Assembly: GCF_964340395.1 (NCBI RefSeq)
Contig: NC_135559.1
Span: forward strand, 23,852,964-23,916,963
Direction: 5' to 3'
Source of the DNA: Glandiceps talaboti
Taxonomy: Eukaryota; Hemichordata; Enteropneusta; Spengelidae
DNA length: 64,000 nucleotides
Below the pieces are notes generated by a model. It had not been told where the DNA came from and ran no database searches. It worked only from the letters and a program-made list of their open reading frames with translations. Below are positions 49,558-61,121 of the stretch, one piece after another. Every line of letters starts with the position of its first letter. Position 1 is the stretch's first letter. The position numbers were made by a program, and so were the translations under genes.

Positions 49558-50723
49558 CTTAATTCATTGGCTGATTGCCAATGGAAGTCTTAATTCATTG
49601 GCTGATTGCCAATGGAAGTCTTAATTCATTGGCTGATTGCCAATTGAAGTCTTAAATCATTGGCTGATTGCTAATGGAAGTCTTAAATCATTGGCTGATT
49701 GCCAATGGAAGTCTTAATTCATTGGCTGATTGCTAATGGAAGTCTTAAATCATTGGGTGATTGCCAATTGAAGTCTTAATTCATTGGCTGATTGCTAATG
49801 GAAGTCTTAAATCATTGGCTGATTGCCAATTGAAGTCTTAAATCATTGGCTGATTGCTAATGGAAGTCTTTGATCATTGGCTGATTGCTAATGGAAGTCT
49901 TAAATCATTGGCTGATTACTAATGGAAGTCTTAAATCATTGGCTGATTACTAATGAAAGTCTTAAATCATTGGCTGATTGCTAATGGAAGTCTTCAATCA
50001 TTGGCTGATTGCTAATGAAAGTCTTCAATCATTGACTGATTGCTAATGGAAGTCTTCAATCATTGACTGATTGCTAATGAAAGTCTTCGATCATTGGCTG
50101 ATTGCTAATGGAAGTCTTAAATCATTGGCTGATTACTAATGGAAGTCTTAATTCATTGGCTGATTGGTAATGGAAGTCTTAAATCATTGGTTGATTTCTA
50201 ATGGAAGTCTTAAATCATTGGCTGATTGCCAATGGAAGTCTGAAATCATTGGCTGATTGCTAATGGAAGTCTTAATTCATTGGCTGATTGGTAATGGAAG
50301 TCTTAAATCATTGGTTGATTTCTAATGGAAGTCTTAAATCATTGGCTGATTGCCAATGGAAGTCTGAAATCATTGGCTGATTGCTAATGGAAGTCCTTTA
50401 TCATTGGCTGATTACTAATGGCAGTCATTAATCATTGGCTGATTGCTAATGGAAGACTTAAATCATTGGCTGATTACTAATGGCAGTCTTAAATCATTGG
50501 CTGATTGCTAATGGAAGTCTTTAATGATTGGCTAATTACTAATGGCAGTCATTAATCATTGGCTGATTGCCAATGGAAGTCTTTAATGATTGGCTAATTG
50601 CTAATGGAAGTCCTTTATCATTGGCTGATTACTAATGGCAGTCATTAATCATTGGCTGATTGCTAATGGAAGTCTTAAATCATTGGCTGATTACTAATGG
50701 AAGTCTGAAATCATTGGCTGATT
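49558..50723. repeat. 31-bp minisatellite with inverted CCAAT words, about 38 units
   Basis: Units read GGAAGTCTTAAATCATTGGC plus TGATTGCTAAT. The core ATTGGCTGATTGCCAAT, or its GCTAAT, ACTAAT and GGTAAT variants, is a dyad: ATTGG facing CCAAT. The left part is more homogeneous; the right part holds a duplicated four-unit block near 50,150-50,260 and 50,270-50,385. Confidence 0.97.
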
Positions 50724-50801
50724 ACTATCTATTGTGTGTCGGCAACCACAAATTACGTGTATCTACGCGTAATTTGTGGTTGCCGACACACAATAGATAG
50801 T
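50724..50801. repeat. Perfect 34-bp-arm hairpin
   Basis: The arms 50,724-50,757 and 50,768-50,801 are exact reverse complements around a 10-nt loop. The arm starts ACTATCTATTGTGTGTCGGC. It begins inside the last ATTACTA of the 31-bp array and ends at the start of a transposon-like segment. Confidence 0.97.
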
Positions 50802-50849
50802 GATTCTCACCTTCAGTGTTTCCAATGATGACATCGTCTTCTATCATAG

Positions 50850-51265
50850 TTGATCGTAGTTTGTCATAATTTTCGATCGTCACGTTTTATGTTTCTCGGT
50901 ACAGTAACATTCCTAAATGATGGGGTTGAGTTGAGAAATCGCAATGTTCGGCAACACGTGGCGTGATGCATGTTGTCGGTAGATATATAAACATAGAGAT
51001 GCAAGTGATGAACGTATTCAGTTATTCGTAGCCCGAAATTTCGTTATATAAATGACGTTTTTCCTCAAAATTTTGAAGAAACAAAACCTTTTTAGGTGAC
51101 TTCTAAATCAATCAAATCAAATGATATATTAATGCGAGACAAGCTTTAGTTTTTAATTTGTTTTTGTGGACAATGTTCGAATTCGACTGTCGAATCCTGT
51201 GACTAGAATCTAACACGATCAATGCACCGTTGACCAGCCAGACGAAAATGGTCGACATGTTTGTT
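50850..51265. mobile_element. Truncated relative of the 40,760-42,056 element
   Basis: It shares GGTACAGTAACATTC, GTATTCAGTTATTC, CGAAATTTCGTTA, CAAAATTTTGAAGAA and ACACGATCAATGCACC in the same order as 41,440-41,765. Neither CAGGG terminus is present. Confidence 0.75.
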
Positions 51266-52910
51266 GACCAGCCGAGAAGTGCATAAGGAACTTGTGAGGC
51301 AGTCCGAATAAATAGATGTAAAATCCGACGTTTCGAATAAAAATTCTTCTTCAAGGTATTTTTAGGCAAGACATATTAGGTAAACATATATCTGAAACAC
51401 TTAGTTGACTAGCCGACTGTACGAATGCCATTGGAAGGCATCGAATGTATAACAAATAACATTGAAAAAAGTAAGCGTGAAACTGATTTGCACAGGAAAG
51501 AAAATCTTTTTGTTTCATTATTTTTTTCACGATGAAGACTACACGTAAATGGTCGTAGTTTGGGCTCATGAATAAACGGACAATAGGTGTTTACTTTTTA
51601 TTGTCTACAACCTAAAGTACATGAATATGCGTTGAGACTTATGAATATTCACCGTAGTACATCGTAACTACTAGTAGCTACTCGTCTTTACTCGTTACGA
51701 CGCGTAATTACAATGCTTTTGATTTCGATGACGCCCCTTAGAGAACAAACAAAGACACATATACTGTATTCAGTTATCTGTCCCTATGTCAGATGTGACC
51801 TTTGTCATTGTATCTGGCTCTGAACTTTACCTCAGTCAAAATCCAACAAAACATAATCATATGGTAAAATTTGATTTTCATCCATTAGTCACATATTATA
51901 GTAAAATATTTGTGGAGCTATGTCTTCTAGAAAGACTTGTTTATTAGTGAAATGCAGCCGAACCTTTGCATGTATACACAGTGTCTGAAATGTATTTCTT
52001 TCAGAATGGATACAGTACTTGATATACAATTCATGTATGTATGACTTTGTACATTTGAGTGCAGACCACTGATTTTGTGTGAATTATATATTGGATGAAC
52101 TGGATCTCTAGACCCTCATATTAGTTGCCTTTGTGATGAGAGTAGCTAATATCAATATTGCAGTAAGCCTCAGGATTTCATACATATTGGCAGGGTATTA
52201 AGTACTAGTGTTCTGAGAATATAGGTATTACCTTTTAACATTTTGAATTATTAATGGTATTAGTCAGACTAAATCTGATCAAAGCCCATAATCTTTTCCA
52301 CTAGTTCTACAGGGCACATCCAAATAAGTACAAGTAGATCTCCTGATTTCCTTCCAAATCTTCTTTTCTTGTATAAAAGATTGGCCTCAAGATCTCAACA
52401 TAGGTGAACCCTTTAATCAAAATACACAACCTTCTCGCTGATAAACTAATCTATCAAACTTGTTAAGTTGCTAAGCCAGTAACTTGATAATTTACCATTC
52501 CTAGCCAAATCTTTTATTACTTTCAAAATCTGCTCTTAGCTCTAAACTTAGTTTTACGTGTACTATTGTGTGACTTTGTATGTTTATTCATACATGTCTG
52601 TCTCATAGACTGTCTGTATGGTTGTACGTCCGTCCATTGATTTGTTTGGCTGCTCATCTGTCCATCCATCCATCCCTCTGTCTCTCCTTCTGTATACCAA
52701 GCTCTGTCAAAAATCACAATTTGACATGTGCAGGCTGCAATGCCAATGAATTTAATATATGAGGCAAGCAGCAACAAGATATGAGTTGATTTGAAGTTAA
52801 TATACGTAATATTCGTAATCAATAACCTTATAATACTATTGTAACTTATAAATAAATTTCAAATGACTAAAAAAATTTACACAAGTTTGTATTTCTGCTT
52901 GACATAACTT
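51266..52910. other. Unassigned sequence
   Basis: AT-rich with no recognised coding segment. A short TGTCCATCCATCCATCCCT tract lies near 52,660. Small frames on both strands lack family resemblance. Confidence 0.5.
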
Positions 52911-52939
52911 ATATTAGGTTCAGTAGTGCTATAATGATA

Positions 52940-54945
52940 CAATTTTAGCTTTAAAGTTAGCAGCAGAAAAAACTATTCCAAATGGTCCTGATTGTAACAT
53001 GCGTGCAATTCCAGGGTGGAACGATCTAGTTAAAGATCACCATCATAAAGCTCGAACAGATTTTTTGATTTGGAGGGATAATGGTTCTCCTAAATCTGGG
53101 CCCTTCTTTGAATTAATGCGAAAATCTCGAGCACAATTTAAAAGGCAATTGGCAAACTGTAGGAGAATTGAAAATGAATTGCGAGCTACTGCTCTTGCAG
53201 ATAGCTTGAAAAATGATCCGAAGTCTTATTGGAGACAAGTCTCTAGACGCAAAGGTAAGGCAACCTCCCCTTCATCGGTGGACGGTTGCTCCGGAGATGA
53301 GAATATTGCCAACATGTGGAAAGAACACTACAGGGCTATTTTGACAAAAACTGGGAAAGATTTTACACCTGTTATTGAGAATAACCACTATTGTAATGAC
53401 ATGCTTGTACACCATGACGAAATGCGTGACCTAATTAAGGCTCTTAAAACAGGTGCGTCTGCTGGTAGGGATGGCATTAGCCCGGAACATCTGAAGAATT
53501 CACCGCCCAGAGCGTCCGTCTTATTAGCAATGTGTTTTTCTTCTATTTTCATCCATGGCTTTGTACCCAAACAGCTAATGTCAACTATAATTGTTCCTAT
53601 TCCTAAGGATCCCGGTGGGGACATTTGCGATAAATCAAACTATCGCCCTATAGCTGTGGCAACAACTGTATCTAAACTTCTAGAGAGGGTATGGTTAGCC
53701 CGTTCCATGGCCTGTCTTTCAACCACCGACAATCAGTTTGGTTTTAAACCAGCACATGGTACTGATATGTCAATTTTTGTACTAAAGGAGATTCTGAACC
53801 ATTATAAGCAACACAATACACCTGTTTTTGTAACATTTATGGATGCTTCAAAAGCATTTGATTATGTTCGACATGATATTCTTTTTAGTAAATTAGTGAC
53901 TAGAGGTGTTAAACCATTTTTGTTAAGAGTTTTAGCGTATTTGTACCGCTACCAAGAATTTGTTGTAAAATGGAACGGAAGCCTCTCCGAAGGGTTTCAT
54001 CCAACTAACGGCGTAAAACAAGGTGGAATTTCGTCCCCTATATTCTTTACAATCTATTTAGACACACTTAGCAAGACTCTTTCATCTCTTCCGTTTGGCT
54101 GTCTTGTTGGTGGCCTAAAACTGAATCACTTGATATATGCTGATGATATAGTTTTATTCTCTACAGGGGCGTATGGCCAACAAATGTTGGTTGACTGTTG
54201 CTGATGATATAGTTTTATTCTCTACAGGGGCGTATGGCCAACAAATGTTGGTTGACTGTTGCGGACAATACGGCAATAGCTGTTCAATTATTTTTAATGA
54301 GAAAAAAACTGTATGCATGTTGTTCCAAGCAAATACAAGGAAAGTTAGCCAGGTTCCTATTTATTTAAATGAAAGATCTCTTAGTTAAATGTCTATAAGT
54401 ATCTTGGTGTTTTAATTACTCCCGATTTTAAAGATATTGTTGATATTGAGGCGAAGATTCGTCTTTTTTATGCCAGAGGAAATGCAGTTATCCGTGACTT
54501 TAAATATATGTCACTTTCTGTTAAGTGTCATTTGTTTTCTGTTTATTGTGACATTCCGTATTGTTCCTACCTGTGGAGTAACTTTACTGTCAGTACTTTT
54601 AATATGATTAGAAAAGCATTTTCTCAGGTTTTTAGGAAATTGACCGGTTTTAAACACTCCGTTATTCAAAGCAACCGTGCATTGTTTGTAAGTATGTATG
54701 TCTGTACTTTTGATGAAGTTTTAAGAAAAAAAACAAGTGCTTTTTACCAACGAATTTCGGCATCTCAAAACCCAATTATTGCGAGTGTCTTATATAACAC
54801 CTTTGTCACCAAAAGCACTTTGTGGAATGTGTGGGGCCAGAGGATTTTTTAATCCGTCTTTTTTCCCCTTTTCTATTTTTTCTTCAGTATATGGAATTTT
54901 TTTTTTCTATTCCGAAATAAATAAATAATAATAATAATAATAATA
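52940..54945 (+). pseudogene. 5'-truncated, frameshifted LINE (non-LTR retrotransposon) reverse transcriptase
   Basis: The main open frame (52,999-54,204, open upstream to about 52,940) holds a region typical of LINE ORF2 before the RT (IPGWNDLVK..., then FELMRKSRAQFKRQL). The RT domain follows: VPIPKDPGG..NYRPIAV (about residues 200-220), motif A FMDASKAFD (280-288), motif B NGVKQGGISSP (337-347) and the catalytic YADD (380-383). A 61-bp direct duplication (54,140-54,200 and 54,201-54,261) breaks the frame just after YADD, and a further one-base shift lies near 54,385. The thumb-like C-terminal part continues in another frame (YKYLGVLITPDF, from about 54,388) to a stop at 54,852. An A-rich (AAATA/AAT)n tail follows. 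No endonuclease domain is present, so the copy is 5'-truncated and dead. It looks like an APE-type clade (CR1/L2/Jockey group); the clade is not settled. Confidence 0.9.
54140..54261 (+). repeat. 61-bp tandem duplication at the LINE catalytic site
   Basis: Two exact adjacent copies start CTGATGATATAGTTTTATTC. Because 61 is not a multiple of three, the duplication both repeats the second half of the YADD motif and shifts the frame. Confidence 0.97.
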
Positions 54946-55032
54946 TATGCATTGTGCTGTGTGTGTTTATCTGTGTGTGTGTATGTGTGTATGTATGTAT
55001 GTATGTATGTATGTATGTATGTGTATGTATGT

Positions 55033-55072
<40 letters not shown>

Positions 55073-55081
55073 ATGTATGTA

Positions 55082-55116
<35 letters not shown>

Positions 55117-55135
55117 ATGTGTATGTATGTATGTA

Positions 55136-55166
<31 letters not shown>

Positions 55167-55175
55167 ATGTATGTA

Positions 55176-55208
<33 letters not shown>

Positions 55209-55290
55209 ATGTGTGTATGTATGTATGTATGTGTGTGTGTGTGTATGTGTGTGTGTGTGTGTGTATATGTGTGTGTTTGTATGTATGTGG
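54946..55290. repeat. (GTAT/GT)n microsatellite
   Basis: Alternating blocks of GTAT and GT repeats with at least seven switches. All frames on both strands are open, giving only CVYV-type or HTHI-type repeats. Confidence 0.98.
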
Positions 55291-56199
55291 ACAACTGAAA
55301 CTCAAAAACTGCTGAACTGATTGTCTTTGTATTTGGTGGGGACACTTGTGGTGTCTAGTTGGAATATTGTTCAAAGGAAAATGATCGCATCATCATGCCA
55401 AGATTCCCCAGCACAAACACTCTAAGTTGGAAATAATTTCCATATGAAAAGATACCTTACTTGAGGTGTGAACTGACTGTCAATCGGTTATTGCCGTGAA
55501 AATATCACTGTTTGCTCCTGAGTTAAACCCCAAGGTTTTAATCCCATAAACATTATGATCTTTTGTTCCACTTGATCAGTAGTTTATTTACTCTCTGGGT
55601 AGTCATTAAGCCATTAATTCGGTAACACAGAATTTTTCCACGTTCAGGGGATTAGCCTAAATACATGGTTGTGCCTGCCAATTCCGTCATGATGGGTCTG
55701 CATTTTGGGTCAAAAAATGTGATTTTGGTAATAAAAACTTAAACTAAAAAACCACTGATTAGATTCGCCTGAAATTTGGTGAAGATTTTGAATTGCACAC
55801 AAAGAATTGTTCATGACATGGTGATCCCATCGGTGATATGCAAATGAGGTATACAAATGTTACTTTTGGGTAGAAAATCTTTTATTTAACAAGTATGTGG
55901 CTGATTTGGCAGAAATTTTGCAGGGATGTACAGATCAAGACAGTGTTTTTAGCACAACTGAGCTGGTAAGGTTCAGTGGTCAAAAACCATAACTGAGCTG
56001 GTAAGGTTCAGTGGTGAAAAACCACTGGACCGATTGCCATGACATTTGGTGGGTATATTACCTTGGGTGTCTAGTGTGGAAAATATTTAATTCAAAATGA
56101 TCTTACCACCGGTGTGTGATTTGGGCAAAAAGTGTGATGCAAATTAGGTATAACCAGATTTAAACTGAATGCCTCCTTGTAAGGGAATCACTAATTATG
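55291..56199 (+). repeat. Dispersed repeat family D-like body
   Basis: It contains AAACTCAAAAACTGCTGAAC, TTTGGTGGGGACACTTG, ATGATCTTACCACCGG-like and GATATGCAAATGAGGTATA sections. GAGCTGGTAAGGTTCAGTGG is duplicated near 55,961 and 55,990. It appears to be the continuation of the host repeat into which the LINE inserted. Confidence 0.65.
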
Positions 56200-56203
56200 C
56201 ACA

Positions 56204-56764
56204 TGTGACGGTACGAGCCGCCACCTCGTAAGATTTGTTTAGTAGTTTACTAGTTACCATATTATTGTTTGTTAGACCCAAAGCGTGTTATTGGGACAGC
56301 TAGTACTTTTTCTTTGTAGAGCTGGGTCATTTTCACTATTTCTGGACCAATCCGGAAGAACTACGTCACCTCCGGACAGTTAGTAACATTGTAGCCAGTT
56401 TGGGCGGGAAATACCCAGGTTTACATGTGGTTTGTAGTTTTACGGGAGTCGAGCGTGAACCGTCGAGTAGTGCGGACCGGTGTGTTGTAAGGTCCGGTTA
56501 GTTGTAGTATGCAGACCGTAGTATGTAAGGTCTGGTAGTGCAAACCTGTGAACTGTAGTGCGTTGATGGTGGAGAATAAAGTACGGCTGATGTATTGAAT
56601 TGTAGGCGATTGGTTATCGTTTTGTTCGCATCCTGTGGGACGTTAACCCCACGGCGAGGACGCGCTCCAATATAACTCAGCAGCGGGAACCCAAGGTAAA
56701 TTTGCACAACTCTGTCTATGGCCGATGTTCTGATCGGCTGGGGAATAGACGGGCGATTGTGACA
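56204..56764 (+). mobile_element. Probable solo LTR, 561 bp
   Basis: It begins TGTGACGGTACGAGCC and ends TTGTGACA, the TG...CA form of retrotransposon LTRs. CACA flanks both sides (56,200-56,203 and 56,765-56,768). An AATAAA poly(A) signal is present at about 56,574-56,579, followed by GTTTTGTTCGCATCCTGTGG. GC and CpG content are clearly higher than in the flanks. No internal retrotransposon region or second LTR is present. The four-base duplication is short and the borders could be off by a few bases. The minus-strand frame across it is not a gene. Confidence 0.55.
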
Positions 56765-56859
56765 CACATAACTCATTAAACTAAAACAACTATCATGGTA
56801 ACAGGCTTTGTTTTTAGACAAGCGTGCTTTCTTAGGTTAATGTATGTGCCAAATTATAT

Positions 56860-57790
56860 GGAATTTGAAGAGTGCATGATACTGCTTAATTACTGAATAT
56901 CATTCATTATTCAAAATACTCATTAAAGGTAAATGTTGTGTAGCAACAAACTTCATAGGACAGGTGCGTATTATTGTGATTGATATATGTACCATATTAT
57001 ACAAAATTTGAAGCTTGCATTTTTAAGATACAGCCGAGTTACCTAAAATCATTAATTATGCAAATTTTTCATTCAAACTGTAAGCTATATCAGCAAATTT
57101 TATAGGACATATCCGGTTTGTTATGGTTAACATATGTATTAAATGATATTGAAATTCAAGTATGCATTCTTATGATATATCCTAATTACCAAAAATCATT
57201 GCAAATTAGTTATTAACACTGTAATGGTACATGTGTACATCAACAACTTTATAGGGCATATAAAGTTTGTAATGTTTATTGTATGATGTAAATTATATTG
57301 AAACTGATGTATGCAGTCTGAAGATATAGCCTAAATACCGAAATAATTAATCATGCAAAGTATTCACTAAATCTTTAAGTGATATAAACAACTTTTATAG
57401 GAGATATGCACTCTTAACGTATGTACTAAATTGTATTGAAATTGAAGTATGCAGTCTTAAGCTATACTTACCAAAACTCATTAATTATGCAAATTATTCA
57501 TTAATACTGTGAAGTACATCAACTAAATTTATAGGACATACACAATTTGTTATGGTTAATGTATGTACTGAATTGTATTGAAATTGAAGTATGCAGTCGT
57601 AAGATATAGCCTAATTACTGAAAATCATTAATTATGCAAATTATTCATTAACACTGTAAGGTACATAAAAAAATTTTATAGGACAAATGTATGTTGTCAT
57701 GTTTAAAGAATACACTAAATTATATTGAAATTGAAGTATGTAGTCTTAAGATATTGCTTAATTAGTTGATTTCATTGATATGCAAATTTC
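56860..57790. repeat. Imperfect tandem repeat of about 149-bp units, six to seven copies
   Basis: Each unit carries ATTAATTATGCAAATT, ATTCATTAACACTGTAAG, TATAGGACATA and ATTGAAATTGAAGTATGCAG. The TAGGACATA-like words lie near 57,103, 57,252, 57,399, 57,531 and 57,680. The units are well diverged, so this array is old compared with the minisatellites. Confidence 0.85.
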
Positions 57791-57905
57791 CCTAATTAAC
57801 ATGAACAGATCTAACTCAAAAACTAATCAGGTCTAACCATTACCCCAAACATTATTTGTACCAAATTTCATTATAATTGAACCATCCTTTTTTTAAGAAA
57901 ATGAT

Positions 57906-57907
<2 letters not shown>

Positions 57908-57964
<57 letters not shown>

Positions 57965-58000
57965 ATGGACATACAGACAGACAGGCAGACAGACAGACTG
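57908..58000. repeat. (AC)n plus (CAGA)n microsatellite
   Basis: About 26 AC dinucleotides (57,908-57,961), then interrupted CAGA units. Confidence 0.97.
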
Positions 58001-58049
58001 ACACACAGACAGAAACCTCCCTTTTAATACCTCCTGTACCCTTATGGGA

Positions 58050-58600
58050 GGTAAAAATGTGTCTTTTTGGTCAAAAATCTTTTAATTCCGAAACAACTGC
58101 AATAGTAAGTAGATTGGGCTGAAATTTAGTGGGAACATTGTTAGGGGTGTTTTAGATTGAGGATTGTTCATGACATGATGATCTCATTAGCGATATCCAA
58201 ATTAGTTCATATCTTGGAACTGCATGGTAAATATGTTGAAACTTGGTGGGGATGATTCTTGAGGTATGCCAGTAATGTATTCTGTAGTTATTGTTGAAAA
58301 CATTTTGACATAATTGGCCTGAGCAACCGTGATCACACCTGACCATGATAACAATAGGGACTGGTAGGTAAGTGACTAAAGATTCAAAAAAATGTATAGA
58401 AGTATGCCTAGAAACAGGACCATGCCCATAGCTACAGCTAAACGATGGTTTACTGCAAATATGAAAAGTGGGAAGGGTAGGTAAGTTAAGAAAGATTCCA
58501 TAAATGTATGCAAATATCCCTAGCAACAAGACCATGTCTGTAGCAACAGCCAAATACAGTTGTGCTACAATGCCATTGGTGCTATTTTTTAAAATTGGCA
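58050..58600 (+). repeat. Dispersed repeat family D, copy 2
   Basis: It has the same ordered sections as the copies at 36,150 and 60,420: GTCTTTTTGGTCAAAAATCT, GGGCTGAAATTTAGTGGGA, CCCTAGCAACAAGACCATG, and a tail TACAATGCCATTGGTGCTAT at about 58,567. Confidence 0.75.
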
Positions 58601-58724
58601 GATTATATTGTACTAGTAGTGACTACTATTGTATATGAGGCAGTTTTATAGTTTTATTGATCTCATTGAGTCATTAAATTTTTTTATAGGGTACTTAACA
58701 TATTATTACAAGTGCATGTCAATG

Positions 58725-60290
58725 TTACGTGTCACGCCAAACATAATTCCTTCGTTTGGAGGGGGGTGTGGGAGGGAGGGAGTAAGAGTTCATTTTGTTC
58801 TGCGTACGTCAAAATCGCAATAAGGATTTTGAATTCGTACTAAAATGGAATCAAAAGAGGCAATGCTATTTTCCTTGAAAAAATGAGTCAGAAACTTTGC
58901 CGACATACACGGAGAGCAATGCATGTTGTTCTAAAATAACTGTATGGCCAAGTAACCCACCTAGTCAGGGCAGAGCAATGCATGTTGTTCTAAAATAACT
59001 GTATGGCCAAGTAACCCACCTAGTCAGGGAGTGATGTGCAATAAATGAATCACACAAACAACCTCTTCAATGCTGCGAAAACATGGTTTTATTATTCACC
59101 AACACCTAAACAGAAGTTCCTGAATTCAAGAGACTTTTTTTCCCGTTTGTTGGGTCATATCACAACTATAAATAATGGTACGTGACGAACGCACGTCAAG
59201 CAATTTCTTGCGACTAGGATGATAAGCGTACAGCCCAAGCAAGGCATTACACTTATTGTATGTACACATTACCTCTTTTAATACTAGTACCTGCAACTCT
59301 CGGTTGTTAAAACATCCGGATCTGACAAAGATTTACGTTTTAGGATTACCTAATTCCAAATTCTAGATGGGAAAGCTGTTTAGACATGAGGAGATTTATC
59401 GTACCCAAATATAAACAACACTGCACTCCACTATGACATGTGATCTTGTCAACGAAAGTTAATGAAGTGGTTGCGTTATCGTTCAATCATAGTGGCAACT
59501 TTTAAAGAACCGTCACGATAATTGATTTGAATAGACTATGTGGAGAGGAAGTTGCCAAAATCCACCTACGCGAAGGCTCTAAGTTAGGCCAGGTTGGGGT
59601 ATAACGTGAAACTAATACGAATGTAAATCCGGAAATTACCGATGAGATGTCACATGTTTGACGTGACATGAAGTGACCTCTAAACTTGGACTAAATTATC
59701 GTAGATAGCGTGGTATTGCGAACGTTTATTCCAGCACTAGTAACAGGTTGATCGTTCGACTGATGTTGATTCAATCCTTCTATTAACGTGAAAATGAAAA
59801 GTTTGATCGCCTGAAATAATTATTCAGCAATAGTTTAGTAATTCCGAAAAGATTTATAGATGCTTTCACGTGATGGTTGAAACATGCATGTGAAAGCTGC
59901 CGCCGTGTCAACGTGTTCATCACTGTCGTATTGCCGGTGCAAGAGTCAAAATAACAGTGTATAAATTACGGAAGCGTGCAAATAAAAATGACTCGATAGA
60001 AACAACTTGAAGTCTAAAAAGCATGTGAACTGTTAAGTACAATTTCCAGTTGAAACTATGTTTTGCAGAGCCAGTAAAATGTTTTAGAATTTGAATTGCA
60101 ATTAGAGTTTGTTGTGTTTATTGATGTCATGGTATATGATATAAACATACATGTAGGACAGGTCATTCATTTTCCCATTTTGCATAAAGACATTTCGTTT
60201 TGAGGGGGGGGGGGGGGAAGGGGGGTTTTAAACTAAAACGAAGAAATTACATTTCTTGTGCGTCATTTTTAAAATGACACGGCCCCTTAG
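58725..60290 (+). mobile_element. Repeat family E, copy 2, with terminal inverted regions
   Basis: The left end (CATAATTCCTTCGTTT at 58,740, then a G tract) is inverted relative to the right end (G tract at 60,205, then AAACGAAGAAATTACATTT at 60,237). The interior is collinear, in inverse orientation, with 36,756-38,300. No protein is encoded. Flanking target duplications are not clear. Confidence 0.7.
58913..59030. repeat. 59-bp tandem duplication
   Basis: Two adjacent, essentially exact copies start AGAGCAATGCATGTTGTTCT, inside repeat family E copy 2. The sister element at 38 kb has a single copy, so the duplication arose here. Confidence 0.95.
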
Positions 60291-60369
60291 TTGATTTAAT
60301 CTCTCCTTGAGGTTGTTTGGAAACATTCAACTTAGTTCATTGAACCATAGATTTGTTCAGGGTAAAATT

Positions 60370-60970
60370 CTTGTCTGTCTGTCTCTGTCTGTCTGTCTCT
60401 GTGTGTCTCTGTGTGTCTCTTTTGGATGATAGGACTGATTTTGGTATTGAACTTTGAATCTCAAAATACTTGGGTCGAAATTTGGTAATGATTCTAAAAG
60501 GGTTAGTCAACAATTTGTGTCATACTTTAATATATAAGTTGCTATAACAACCATGACCACGCCCTTAGCAATAGTCAAATGATAGGGTTTATTGCAAATG
60601 CACCAATAGGGGATGTGTAGGCAATTGAACAAACATTTTCAAAATATGCAAATATCCTTAGCAACAAGACCACAACATACAGCAACAGGTAATCGATGAC
60701 ATATAATGCCAATTTACCACCAGTGAGGCAAACGAATAAACATTCCAAAAATGTATGCATATATGCCTAGCATCCAGCCCATGACCATAGCACCAGTTAA
60801 ACAGTGCCATATATTGCAGATATAACACCATGGATGGTTAGGCATGTCAGTAAATCTTCGAAAAATGTAATATGCAAATATGTCTAACAAGAACACATGT
60901 TGATCATAATATAGAAAATTGAAGTTTATTCTCAACAGTTGTGTTACAATGCCATTGGTGCTTTTATTGT
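60370..60970 (+). repeat. Dispersed repeat family D, copy 3
   Basis: A (CTGT)n/(TGTC)n head (60,370-60,420) is followed by ATACTTGGGTCGAAATTTGG, CAACCATGACCACGCCCTTA, two further related sections near 60,640 and 60,760, and the tail TACAATGCCATTGGTGCTTT near 60,949. Confidence 0.75.
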
Positions 60971-61121
60971 GAAATCTGATAAAATGTCATTTAAGTGGCC
61001 ATACCAATTTCTAAAACAATTTTATCATGACATTTTGCTTGAAAAGTCATTGACAATGTGAACAACTTATGTTAATAAATGTGTAAAATATTTGTTATTA
61101 TACGTAATAACATTTTTTACG

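Noticed and set aside
54884-55374. Open frames of 114-153 codons on both strands
   Set aside because: Pure GT/GTAT microsatellite translated in every frame.
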